From Phycisphaerales bacterium (lineage in GTDB: Bacteria; Planctomycetota; Phycisphaerae; Phycisphaerales; SM1A02): a DNA stretch of 55,595 nt. Positions 28,441-36,901 of this stretch are shown here, one piece after another. The DNA is taken from contig JAPKCC010000006.1 of assembly GCA_028823105.1 (NCBI GenBank), forward strand, positions 1 to 55,595, in the 5' to 3' direction. Each line of letters begins with the position of its first letter. Within the stretch, counting starts at the first letter, position 1. The translations under genes and the position numbers were made by a program. Below the pieces are notes generated by a model that was given only the letters and a program-made list of their open reading frames with translations, did not search any database and was not told the DNA's origin.

Positions 28441-30072
28441 ATGGCGGCCGATTCCCTCCAGACGGCGATCGATTCGATGTTGGCTCAAGCGGAGCAGATT
28501 CGCCTAGGTGGCGGTTCCAAGGGGATCGAACGCCAGCATCGTCATGGTCGGCTCACGGCTCGCGAGCGACTTGAGAAGCTGGTCGATCCCGGAGCGCCGC
28601 GGTTCGAGTGCGGGCTGTTTGCCGCCCAGGGGATGTACTCGGAATACGGGGGTGCGGCGTCCGCCGGCGTGGTGACCGAGATCGGTCAGATCGGTGGTCG
28701 GCCCACGATGATCATCGCGAACGATGCCACCGTGAAGGCAGGCGCGTTCTTCCCGATGACCTGTAAGAAGATCATCCGCGCCCAGAACATCGCGGAGATG
28801 GCCCGCCTGCCACTGGTCTACCTCGTGGACAGTGCCGGTGTCTTCCTCCCGCTGCAGGAGGATGTCTTCCCTGACACCGACGACTTCGGGCGCATCTTCC
28901 GAAACAACGCCGTGATCAGCGCGAAGGGAATTCCTCAGATCGCCGCGATCATGGGTAATTGCGTCGCCGGTGGCGGATACCTGCCCGTTCTCTGTGACAC
29001 GATTCTCATGACCGAGGGAAGCGGCCTCTATCTCGCCGGTCCGGCGTTGGTGAAGGCTGCGATTGGTCAGGAAGTCGAAAGCGAGGATCTCGGCGGCGCA
29101 TTGATGCACGCGGAGATCTCGGGAACGATCGACTTCCGCGAGAAGGACGACGACGCCTGCATCGAGAGATTGCAGCGGATCATGCTCGCTTGCATGTCCG
29201 CAAGGACTCGGCCGGAGCCGCCGTTTTCTGCGTCACCGCCGGCCCGCCCTGCCTCGGAGATTCTGGAGGTCTTCCGGCCGGAGCCGGGGCGACAGTATGA
29301 CATGAGGGACCTGCTGGCCTGCGTCGTCGATGGTGATTCCTTCGACGAGTATCGCGCGGACTTCGGTCGGTCGCTGGTCTGCGGGTATTCGCGAATCGAG
29401 GGCTGGCCGTGCGGAATCGTGGCCAACCAGAAGATGATGACCAAACGGCGAATGCCCGGAGGCAAGTCTGGGCCGACTGACGCCGTGAACATGCCTGCAG
29501 TCATCTACGACGATGCCGCCGACAAGGCCGCACGGTTCATCATGGATTGCAACCAGAAGCGGGTGCCCATCGTCTTCGTCCATGACACGACGGGTTTCAT
29601 GGTCGGGCGGGACAGCGAGCAGGGAGGGATCATCCGGGCCGGGGCGAAGATGGTCAATGCGATGAGCAATTGCGTGGTACCCAAGATCTCGTTGCTCGCG
29701 AACGCCAGTTATGGCGCCGGCAACTACGCGATGTGCGGTCGAGCCTTCGATCCGTTCCTGACCTTGGCATGGCCGGGGTCGCGTTGTGCGGTGATGGGCG
29801 CGGCCCAGGCGGCCAACGTCTTGCTCCAGATCGATCTCGCGGCGCGAACGCGGCGAGGTGAAGAGATTGATGAGACAACCCGGGAACAATTACTGTCCGC
29901 GATCACCGCGAGTTATTCCGAGCAGCAGGATGTTCTCTACGGCGCCGCTCGAGGCTGGGTTGATCGCATGATCGAGCCCGATCAGACCCGGCGGGAACTC
30001 GGCGAAGCGCTCATGCTCGCCAGCGGGGTCGACTCCTCGCGTCCGTTCGCGACCGGCGTGCTTCAGACCTGA
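28441..30072 (+). CDS. Acyl-CoA carboxylase carboxyltransferase (beta) subunit, methylcrotonyl-CoA type
   Basis: Transfers carboxyl from biotin to an acyl-CoA. The 543-residue product has both crotonase-like halves of the family: N-terminal RHGRLTARERLEKLVDPG, the acyl-CoA oxyanion region GNCVAGGGYLPVLCDTILM, GLYLAGPALVKAAIGQEVE and LGGALMHAEISG, then the C-terminal biotin side (PIVFVHDTTGFMVGRDSEQGG, SYGAGNYAMCGRAFDP). The LAGPALVKAA..GEEV-type segment is closest to methylcrotonyl-CoA carboxylase beta; propionyl or geranyl specificity cannot be excluded. No biotin carboxylase alpha subunit is adjacent. No Shine-Dalgarno sequence is seen before the ATG. Confidence 0.88.
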   Translation: MAADSLQTAIDSMLAQAEQIRLGGGSKGIERQHRHGRLTARERLEKLVDPGAPRFECGLFAAQGMYSEYGGAASAGVVTEIGQIGGRPTMIIANDATVKAGAFFPMTCKKIIRAQNIAEMARLPLVYLVDSAGVFLPLQEDVFPDTDDFGRIFRNNAVISAKGIPQIAAIMGNCVAGGGYLPVLCDTILMTEGSGLYLAGPALVKAAIGQEVESEDLGGALMHAEISGTIDFREKDDDACIERLQRIMLACMSARTRPEPPFSASPPARPASEILEVFRPEPGRQYDMRDLLACVVDGDSFDEYRADFGRSLVCGYSRIEGWPCGIVANQKMMTKRRMPGGKSGPTDAVNMPAVIYDDAADKAARFIMDCNQKRVPIVFVHDTTGFMVGRDSEQGGIIRAGAKMVNAMSNCVVPKISLLANASYGAGNYAMCGRAFDPFLTLAWPGSRCAVMGAAQAANVLLQIDLAARTRRGEEIDETTREQLLSAITASYSEQQDVLYGAARGWVDRMIEPDQTRRELGEALMLASGVDSSRPFATGVLQT

Positions 30073-30139
30073 GCGCCGTAGTACCGGGAGAAATTCTTCC
30101 CAAGGCACTCCCCGGCTTCAACGGCAGGTTCCAATCGGC

Positions 30140-30877
30140 TCAGGCTCGGCGATTCCGGCGGCGTATTCCAGCCAGACCGAAGACCGCCAGCACGCCAGGC
30201 GCTGGAACTGCGGCGTATTCCACAATCATCTGCGGTCGAAATTCCTCGTTACCCAAGTACATCGAGTCGAAACGCTTGGTCGTCCCGTTGGTGGACTCGT
30301 TCCCGAGGAGCATCCATCCGAGCTCGTCGAGTTCTCCTGCAAGCATTCCCTCAACGTCGCTGATGAGTCCGCTGTCGGACCAGTCGTACCAGCCGACGCC
30401 ATCGACGGCCGTCGACGCGGACGCCAGCGTTGCAAAGTCGCCTCCGGCAGTCTGCCACGGCGAGGTATCCCAGAATGCATGCGTCCAAGTCGCGGATCCC
30501 GGGGTCGCCGGACCGCCGCCGCCTTCGCCGCCACCAGCGTCGGTCGATCCGACGCCCCAGTCGGTGAGCATGCGATGGAGACCGATCGCCTCCGGACCGG
30601 CGCCGCTCTGCGACATGTGCAGTCGGAGGGTGACCGAGAGAATTTCGACCGACTGGCCGGACAGTGGCGAGAGATCGAAGTCGAGAAGTCCGCGTCTGCG
30701 GAAGTTCTGATTGGTCACACCGGCGAAGAGGTGCTGGCCGAGCCCGTTGGCGAGCGGGGCCCCGTCGGTCTCGTACAACGTGCCATGGCGACTCGATTGG
30801 AGCGACACCAGATCCGCGGTGGCGGGGATGGTGAGGATGGCGACGGAGAGACAGAGAAGGGTGGAACGATTTCGCAT
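30140..30877 (-). CDS. Exported DNRLRE-like protein with a PEP-CTERM-type anchor
   Basis: ATG 30877 gives 245 residues beginning with a signal peptide (MRNRSTLLCLSVAILTIPATA). The middle is a beta-rich jelly-roll-like domain (LLDFDLSPLSGQSVEILSVTLRLHM) similar to DNRLRE domains of surface proteins. The end is a sorting signal: PAPG, a hydrophobic stretch (VLAVFGLAGI) and a basic cluster RRRNRRA, a PEP-CTERM-like variant (PAPG instead of PEP). Such proteins are handled by exosortase in Gram-negative bacteria; no exosortase is in the window. Confidence 0.8.
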   Translation of the reverse strand: MRNRSTLLCLSVAILTIPATADLVSLQSSRHGTLYETDGAPLANGLGQHLFAGVTNQNFRRRGLLDFDLSPLSGQSVEILSVTLRLHMSQSGAGPEAIGLHRMLTDWGVGSTDAGGGEGGGGPATPGSATWTHAFWDTSPWQTAGGDFATLASASTAVDGVGWYDWSDSGLISDVEGMLAGELDELGWMLLGNESTNGTTKRFDSMYLGNEEFRPQMIVEYAAVPAPGVLAVFGLAGIRRRNRRA

Positions 30878-31046
30878 GTCATGAGCCTCGAAAAAGGATG
30901 GTGGACTGCAACGAGGATGTCGGCATTCCCCTCGTCCACAAGACCAAGTGGGTTTTTTGACGTAATTGGCCGTGTCCCAGACCTCAAGATTCCTACGATG
31001 CGACCACTCGATGGTTCGCCTCACTCCATTTCTCAGGAAACAACCC

Positions 31047-31664
31047 GTGGAAGAAGTCCTTCTGGCCAGTGGCAACCCTCACAAGTTGGATGAGGTTCGT
31101 GCGGTTCTCGAACCACTCGGGATCAAGGTTCTAGGGCTCGACGATCTCCCGGCCGTCCCCGAGGAACCGGTCGAAGATGCATTGACCTTTGAAGCGAACG
31201 CGCGCCTCAAGGCGCTCGCCTACGCCCGTGACACCGGCCGAAACGCGCTCGCCGACGATTCCGGTCTGGAGGTCGACGCCCTCGGCGGTGACCCTGGCGT
31301 TCGAAGCGCCCGTTGGTCCGGGGTCAATGGGACTCGTGAGGAGCGGGACTCCGCGAACAACCGAAAACTCATCGAGTCATTGCGTGAGGTGCCGGAATCC
31401 GAGCGGACCGCTCGGTTCGTCTGCGCCATGTGTCTCGCGTCGCCCGAGGGCGAGGTGCTCGCGGAGACTCGAGGGACCTTCGAAGGGGTCATCACCCTCG
31501 AGCCGCGCGGGGCCAACGGGTTCGGCTACGACCCTCATCTGCATCTCCCCGAAGAGGGGCGGACCAGCGCCGAACTTTCTCCGGCGGAAAAGAACGCTCG
31601 AAGCCATCGCGGCGCTGCCACACGTGCCATGGTTCCGTTGCTGGAGGCGATGACCCGAGACTGA
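31047..31664 (+). CDS. rdgB: XTP/dITP diphosphatase (RdgB/HAM1)
   Basis: Hydrolyses non-canonical purine nucleoside triphosphates (ITP, XTP) to monophosphates. GTG 31047 is chosen because AGGAAA lies just upstream and translation then starts directly at VEEVLLASGNPHKLDEV; ATG 31011 would add 12 residues. Family motifs: ASGNPHK, EANARLKA, ADDSGLEVDALGG, NGFGYDP and SHRGAATRAM. 205 residues is normal length. The stop is only one base from the next gene. Confidence 0.93.
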   Translation: MEEVLLASGNPHKLDEVRAVLEPLGIKVLGLDDLPAVPEEPVEDALTFEANARLKALAYARDTGRNALADDSGLEVDALGGDPGVRSARWSGVNGTREERDSANNRKLIESLREVPESERTARFVCAMCLASPEGEVLAETRGTFEGVITLEPRGANGFGYDPHLHLPEEGRTSAELSPAEKNARSHRGAATRAMVPLLEAMTRD

Positions 31665-31665
31665 C

Positions 31666-32916
31666 ATGGCGAAACGCATTCCGCTCGAAATCCTCGATTT
31701 GAAGGACCAACGTTATTCCTGTCATGGATGCGGCGACTGTTGTCGTGATTTCAGCGTCCAGTTGCGAGACGAAGATCTGGACCGACTCGCCAAGCAGGGC
31801 TGGGAGGAGAAACTGGGCCAATCGGTCACGGTCGAGTTCCGAGGTCGTCGCTACCTGCGGCAGCAGGCGGACGGCGCGTGCCTGTTCCTGCAGGAGGACG
31901 GACTCTGCCGCATCCATGGCGAGTTTGGTTTTCAAGAAAAACCGGTGGCGTGCCGGCTGTTTCCCTTCAATCTCGCCCCGGACGGCAACGGGACGCACGC
32001 CGGTTTGAACTTCGCCTGCCAGAGCGTCAGAGCGAATCGCGGCGCCTCTCTGGAGTCGCATCGTGACGACCTGCGGCGAGCGATCCGTGAAGTTCCGGAA
32101 TCCAATGCGATCTCACCGCCACGCCTGGCGGGGGACCTCCGTGCCGACGGGCAGGAGGTCGAAGCGGTGGTGTCGGGATTCGATCGCTGGCTGGGGACGA
32201 CCGAAGTTCCTCTCTCGATCAGGCTCGATGGTTTCGCCTGGCTTTCGCAGAGTCTCGGCGCCGCGTCCTTCGCGGAGGTTCGGGGTTCGCGAGTCACCGA
32301 GCTTGTTGATCTTCTGGTCTCGGCGCTTCCGGATGAACTGCTGCACCTCCCGGTGGACTCACCGGGAAGAGGACAGCGACGGCAGTTGCGTCAGGCCGCC
32401 TTCGCCCGGATCGAAGATCCTCGATTCACCGGTGACGAGAAGAAGGCATCGCTTTCCGCACGCCTCGATCAGTGGTCGCGCAGTCGACGCTTCGCTCGAG
32501 GCCGGGGGGTGATTCCCGGATTGGCGCGAGGATGGGCGGTCCCCGGAGACTTTCGGGATGTGGAATCGATGCCGAGCGTACCGGGGACGCCGGAGATCTC
32601 GGATCTGGTCACGAGATGGCTTCGTTCGACGATCCGCGGGGGGAGAGCCTGGGGAACCGCGTACTACGGTTGGACGATCGCCGAAGGCGTGCAGGGCCTG
32701 GCACTCAACGCGGCGTGTCTCGGCTGGCTGGCCAGAGCGCACGCCGCCGGGAAGGGACACGAGGTTGTCACGATCGAGTCGGTCGGCGAAGCACTGGGAA
32801 GGATCGATCGGTCGTCCGGACGAGCAGTGTGGCTGGGGACCGCGGCCGAGCGGCTTCGGCTTCGATATCTCGCCGCCGACGATGGCCTTCGCCGTCTGGT
32901 CCGCTCGACCTGGTGA
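31666..32916 (+). CDS. YkgJ-type Cys-cluster protein with a long C-terminal extension
   Basis: The 416-residue product opens with the YkgJ/UPF0153 cluster: CHGCGDCCRDF, CLFLQEDGLCRIHG, KPVACRLFPF and NFACQSV, that is about eight cysteines expected to bind zinc or an iron-sulfur cluster. The domain covers only the first 120 residues; the remaining 300, helical with Arg/Ala/Leu, have no recognised family. Function of the family is unknown. Translation is probably coupled to rdgB, whose stop it almost touches. Confidence 0.8.
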   Translation: MAKRIPLEILDLKDQRYSCHGCGDCCRDFSVQLRDEDLDRLAKQGWEEKLGQSVTVEFRGRRYLRQQADGACLFLQEDGLCRIHGEFGFQEKPVACRLFPFNLAPDGNGTHAGLNFACQSVRANRGASLESHRDDLRRAIREVPESNAISPPRLAGDLRADGQEVEAVVSGFDRWLGTTEVPLSIRLDGFAWLSQSLGAASFAEVRGSRVTELVDLLVSALPDELLHLPVDSPGRGQRRQLRQAAFARIEDPRFTGDEKKASLSARLDQWSRSRRFARGRGVIPGLARGWAVPGDFRDVESMPSVPGTPEISDLVTRWLRSTIRGGRAWGTAYYGWTIAEGVQGLALNAACLGWLARAHAAGKGHEVVTIESVGEALGRIDRSSGRAVWLGTAAERLRLRYLAADDGLRRLVRSTW

Positions 32917-32918
32917 GA

Positions 32919-34214
32919 TCACTCGGTCGGAGCCGGTTCCGCCGGCCGGCCTCGCGTGAACGGCCAGACCGGATAACGACGCCCGTTGAGTAGGACACCG
33001 AGTCCGGTTCCGCGCACCGCAAGGTGATAGATGACGAGCAACACCGCGGTCACCAGCAGGATCATCACTGGCATCTTCACGAGCCCGGGGGCATCCCAAC
33101 CGCGGAAGAGCGATGGAATGAAGAAGCACAGTGGAAGATGCATGAGGTAGATCCAGTACGACGCATCGACGAAATATCGCACCACGCGATTTTCACGACG
33201 GAACAGCCGTTCGGCCACGCCGGTGAGTCCCAGGATGAGTACCCAACAGGTCGTGGCCTGAATCACTTGATTCACGATGAACATGCCCTTGGCGTGTTCG
33301 TCCTCTGCGTCCACGGCGAAGTGCGTGGCGATTCCCATGATCACGGCGACGATCAGGAGGAACACGCCGAGGCCGAACCGCCACCACGCCCACTCTTTGA
33401 GGCGATCGACGATCTGTCGATCGCCGAAGACCAGCCAACCGATTCCGAAGTAGAAGCCGAACAGGAAGATCACGTGCCAGAGTGGCCAGAACGACTCGGC
33501 GGTATCGATCCCCGGCTCCTCCATCGTGAGCATCAGCGCCGACGTCGCCAGCACGAGAATCGGGAGCCGGATCCAGCGGGCGGGGCCCGTGGAAAACGCG
33601 TTGAAGCCTTTTCGTAGCCAGCCGCCCACCGGCCCCGTGAAATTGCGGAGGATGATGGTGAGTACCCCAAACGCGAGGTAGTAGTAGACGAGGTAGTACA
33701 GGAACCAGAGATGCATCGGGCCTGCCTCGGCAAAGTCCGCGTTCAGCGACATCTTCTCGTACGCGATTCCGAGCGTCCGATCACCCGCAGGCAGGTATGA
33801 CCACGTATAGGCGAAACTGATCGACCAACTGAGCAGTGGGAAGAGTACGAACCAACCGATGACCAGCGGAAGCACGATGCGGTCGAAGCGATGGCTCGCG
33901 AAGCCCGTCGGACCGCGACGATTGAAGAGCATGGCGCCGAAGAATCCGGCCATCACGAAGAACACCGGCATGCGAAAGATGTGGATTCCCAGCACCAAAA
34001 TCCCCGCGAACGCGGTGCGGTTCGGGTCTTCGTAGATCCAAATCTGCGGCTCGTGGTAGACAAGGGCGGTGTGAATGACCACACCAAGCAGCATCATGGC
34101 TGCCCGCACGAAATCCAGCCCGTGATACCGCCCGGTTCCGGGGGCTCGCGGATGAAGTGGATGCAAGGTCGGTTTCGGTGGCGGTGGAGCCGCTGCGGCG
34201 ACATCGAAACTCAT
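32919..34214 (-). CDS. Acyltransferase 3 family membrane protein
   Basis: ATG 34214 overlaps the stop of the ankyrin gene (ATGA) and gives 431 residues. After a Pro-rich N-terminus comes the acyltransferase-3 signature YHGLDFVRAAMMLLGVVIHTALV with the essential His, then about ten membrane helices, RMPVFFVMAGFFGAMLFNRRG and FRIVLPLVIGWFVLFPL-like segments, and a last DASYWIYLMHLPL motif. This places it with OpgC/WecH-type enzymes that O-acylate glucans or surface polysaccharides from a cytoplasmic acyl donor; the substrate cannot be told. Confidence 0.87.
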   Translation of the reverse strand: MSFDVAAAAPPPPKPTLHPLHPRAPGTGRYHGLDFVRAAMMLLGVVIHTALVYHEPQIWIYEDPNRTAFAGILVLGIHIFRMPVFFVMAGFFGAMLFNRRGPTGFASHRFDRIVLPLVIGWFVLFPLLSWSISFAYTWSYLPAGDRTLGIAYEKMSLNADFAEAGPMHLWFLYYLVYYYLAFGVLTIILRNFTGPVGGWLRKGFNAFSTGPARWIRLPILVLATSALMLTMEEPGIDTAESFWPLWHVIFLFGFYFGIGWLVFGDRQIVDRLKEWAWWRFGLGVFLLIVAVIMGIATHFAVDAEDEHAKGMFIVNQVIQATTCWVLILGLTGVAERLFRRENRVVRYFVDASYWIYLMHLPLCFFIPSLFRGWDAPGLVKMPVMILLVTAVLLVIYHLAVRGTGLGVLLNGRRYPVWPFTRGRPAEPAPTE

Positions 34215-34849
34215 CGGAGCGACGCCTTGATCAGCGGTCGGCATGCGGCGCGGCCTTGTTCGACGTCCTCGCGGTCCAATGACATCTGGAGGAATTCGAT
34301 GATCGGCTGGGTGTATTCCCATGGAACATCGAGTGCGGTGGTGGGGTTGGTTCCGTTCTTGTCCACGATTCGAGGATCGGCGCCCGCTTCGAGAAGGAGG
34401 CGTACGCAGTCGGGTCGTCCGAAGAACGCGGCGCCCAGCAGTGCGGAGCCTCGATCCTTGCTCCGCGCATTCACGTCACCGCCCGCGTCGAGGATGGCGC
34501 GAATGGCCTCTGTCCGGCCGAAGTCCGCGGCGAACTCGATTGCCGAGACGCCGAAAGTGGGATCGAGCGCGTTGGGGTCGCCGCACTCCGCGAGTCGTCG
34601 CTTCAGGGTCGCAATCTCGCCGACCGCGGCGGGCGTCCAGATGTCGATGACCTCGGTCGGATTCGAAGGCGGCGTTGCGGCAACCGGGGCGTCGCTGATC
34701 GTCGCCGTCGAAGGCGCCGCGACCGTCGGGGTGGAATCATCACTGCAACCCGTCAATACGATGGCGGCGGTGGTCAAGAGTAGGGCGCTCCTGACCGACT
34801 GGCGGATGGAAGAGACTCGGGCGTATCTGGGAGTACATGTGGTATTCAT
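34211..34849 (-). CDS. Ankyrin-repeat lipoprotein
   Basis: ATG 34849 gives 212 residues with a signal peptide and a good lipobox (IVLTGC at about residue 33-36), then a Thr/Pro/Ala linker and two to three ankyrin repeats (TFGVSAIEFAADFGRTEAIR..ILDAGGDVN and SALLGAAFFGRPDCVRLLLEAGADP). It is expected to be anchored on the periplasmic face of a membrane. Coupled by a 4-base overlap to the acyltransferase, which suggests they work together, though how is unknown. Confidence 0.85.
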   Translation of the reverse strand: MNTTCTPRYARVSSIRQSVRSALLLTTAAIVLTGCSDDSTPTVAAPSTATISDAPVAATPPSNPTEVIDIWTPAAVGEIATLKRRLAECGDPNALDPTFGVSAIEFAADFGRTEAIRAILDAGGDVNARSKDRGSALLGAAFFGRPDCVRLLLEAGADPRIVDKNGTNPTTALDVPWEYTQPIIEFLQMSLDREDVEQGRAACRPLIKASLR

Positions 34850-34994
34850 GTGAGGTTCCGGTGTTTGATGGTCTAACCGGGCCACAGGCCGTCGGCGGCA
34901 GTATCGAGGTTCTCGGGTCGACGCTCATGTCCGAAGGAAGTCGGGATCGGACATTTTGTGGTGATGTTCGGCGTCAGCACCCTGTCGACTGATC

Positions 34995-36734
34995 CTATGT
35001 GCTCTTCCCACCGTCATTACGAACTCGCTTCTGTCCGTCCTTGGCGGCGGGTCTTTTTTCCTTTTTCACGGTTTTCTCCTTCGAGGATCCCCGGCGGCGC
35101 GGAAGTTCATCGAAGCGTTCGGGGCCGAGGATCGTGAGTAACTGCGACTCGATTTGATCGTCCAGCCGATCGAAACCTTCGTATCCCGGCTCTTTCCAAG
35201 CGGCTTCGCCGAGCGACTTCGCTTCGACGCCATCGTCGACGACGGCCTCGACCATCGCCCTTGCCACCCTCGTCTCCGCATTCAGTCTTCGTTGAATCGC
35301 ATCGGTTCGAAGGAAACCGAGCTGGGGCTCCATGTCCGTGACGATCTCCGTGAGGCTGATCTGGCCATCCTGGTCGAGATCGTCAAGACCCATCGCGGCG
35401 TCGATCGCCAGCTCGCACCATCGGGGGCGCATCTGGGCGCGGAAACCACTCCGACGGGCCACGTCGATGAACATGGCGGCGGCATCCGGATCGATTCTCT
35501 CCAGCCGTTCTCGAACCAATTCGATCACGGAGAGAAGGGTGTCTCGCACCGCAAGTTCGGCGGTGAGCTCCGCGGTCGCGGCCCTCCGAACGGCCGACCG
35601 AGATCTCGCACCGCCATCAGTTCCATTCTTGAGGACGTCGATGGTGAGTTCCAGCGCCTGCTTCTCACGGCGAATCCTCGCCTCGGTGCGAGCGTCAAAG
35701 AGAATGGCGATCTCGCTCATGGATCGACGCCGCAACTCTTCGAGTTTGCCGGCTTCAAACTCCGTCGGCCCGATCGATCGGAACGCTTCGGCGAGATCCG
35801 TGGTCGCGCCACCCATCCGGGAGTCGGCTTGTCCGTGCCGGAGACGGATCTCGTCGAGTACGAGTTCGAAAGCAGCCTCGCGGTCCGATTCGATCACCGT
35901 GCGGAGCGAGTCGACGGTCGTGGAACGAAGCTCACGACGGGCCAGCTCGAGCCGGGTCATGGACGCGAGCACACTCCGGCCATCGACGAGGCCGCCCGCA
36001 ACGTCCATCGCTGCCCAACGTCGGTCGGCGATCGGCTGGAGCAGCGCGAGCCGTTGCCGCATCCCCTCGAATCTCGCGTCGACCCATGCAACCGTGCCTT
36101 GGATCTTCTCTTCGGTTGCACCCCGTTCGGCCATCGAATCAACGATGCGATCTTCGATCGCGGGCCAATTCGCGGGATCCGCGGCTCGAGCCCCGCTTCC
36201 GAGGCTGGCAAGTTCCACCTGGAGCGCGCCCTGATCAAGTGCTTGCTGGAATTTCGCCGCTTCGGCTTCGAACGCCTCTTCGTATTCGAGCAAGACAATC
36301 TCGGCGATGGGGGCGGTGGTCTCGTCGAGTTCGAGTCGATTCACGACCAACTCGATGTCTCGTCGGAGGAACTCGGGTCGAAGGAGGGTGTCGAAGCTCC
36401 CACCTTCGGGAATTCGCATCGTGAACCACAGGTGCTGTCCGTCGTCGCCGGACTTCTCATCCTTGCTCGAGGTTCCCTGGCCGATCAGGTTCGAGGCGGC
36501 TTCGTAGACCGCCCGGGCGTCCGCCTCGTTCATGGCCTGCACTCGAACGGCGAGTTTCAGGTCGCCACCGAGTTGCTCCAAAAACAGATTGGGATTTGAT
36601 TCCGGCGATGCGGGCGGCCCGGCGTCGCCCCTTTGGGCCACGGCGGTGAGTGGCATTCCCGCGAGCGCGACCCACAGGATGGTGGACCGGAGTGTGCGGC
36701 CGGGTCGGGGTTTTTCTGTGTGGATTGAAGGCAT
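34995..36734 (-). CDS. Exported helical protein with an EF-hand, paralogue of the 14484-15872 product
   Basis: ATG 36734 gives 579 residues with a signal peptide ending LTAVAQ near residue 33. The rest is largely helical and charged. It shares with the product of 14484-15872 the segment RPEFLRRDIELVVNRLEL and PIAEIVLLEYEEAF, and the C-terminal ILGPERFDELP. Uniquely it has one perfect EF-hand loop, DLDQDGQISLTE, preceded by a helix, so it probably binds calcium. The C-terminus is Lys/Arg-rich. Family unknown; a periplasmic or surface protein is likely. Confidence 0.75.
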   Translation of the reverse strand: MPSIHTEKPRPGRTLRSTILWVALAGMPLTAVAQRGDAGPPASPESNPNLFLEQLGGDLKLAVRVQAMNEADARAVYEAASNLIGQGTSSKDEKSGDDGQHLWFTMRIPEGGSFDTLLRPEFLRRDIELVVNRLELDETTAPIAEIVLLEYEEAFEAEAAKFQQALDQGALQVELASLGSGARAADPANWPAIEDRIVDSMAERGATEEKIQGTVAWVDARFEGMRQRLALLQPIADRRWAAMDVAGGLVDGRSVLASMTRLELARRELRSTTVDSLRTVIESDREAAFELVLDEIRLRHGQADSRMGGATTDLAEAFRSIGPTEFEAGKLEELRRRSMSEIAILFDARTEARIRREKQALELTIDVLKNGTDGGARSRSAVRRAATAELTAELAVRDTLLSVIELVRERLERIDPDAAAMFIDVARRSGFRAQMRPRWCELAIDAAMGLDDLDQDGQISLTEIVTDMEPQLGFLRTDAIQRRLNAETRVARAMVEAVVDDGVEAKSLGEAAWKEPGYEGFDRLDDQIESQLLTILGPERFDELPRRRGSSKEKTVKKEKRPAAKDGQKRVRNDGGKST

Positions 36735-36768
36735 CGTGACGTCCCGAGGGGTGTGGATGTGATCTGGT

Positions 36769-36894
36769 TCAGGAGGAGATCTCGTTCGACGAACCTCGAT
36801 CCTGACGAGGGAAGTACGAGTTCGCAAGACAAACCACGAAGAAAATCGTGATGTCGGTCGCGGCCGTCCAAGGCAACGTTTGGTCGTTGGTCAT
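36769..36894 (-). CDS. Possible small membrane protein (41 residues)
   Basis: An ATG at 36894, only 7 bases after the upstream gene's stop, opens a 41-codon frame with a central hydrophobic part (ITIFFVVCLANSYF). No good ribosome-binding site is seen. It may be a real small protein translated after the AglD-like gene or chance. Confidence 0.25.
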   Translation of the reverse strand: MTNDQTLPWTAATDITIFFVVCLANSYFPRQDRGSSNEISS

Positions 36895-36901
36895 CTGGGT
36901 C

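Noticed and set aside
35154-36599. Plus-strand open frame of 481 codons antisense to the EF-hand protein gene
   Set aside because: No start context, no family features, and it mirrors a gene with a clear signal peptide and EF-hand; long antisense frames are common at this GC content.
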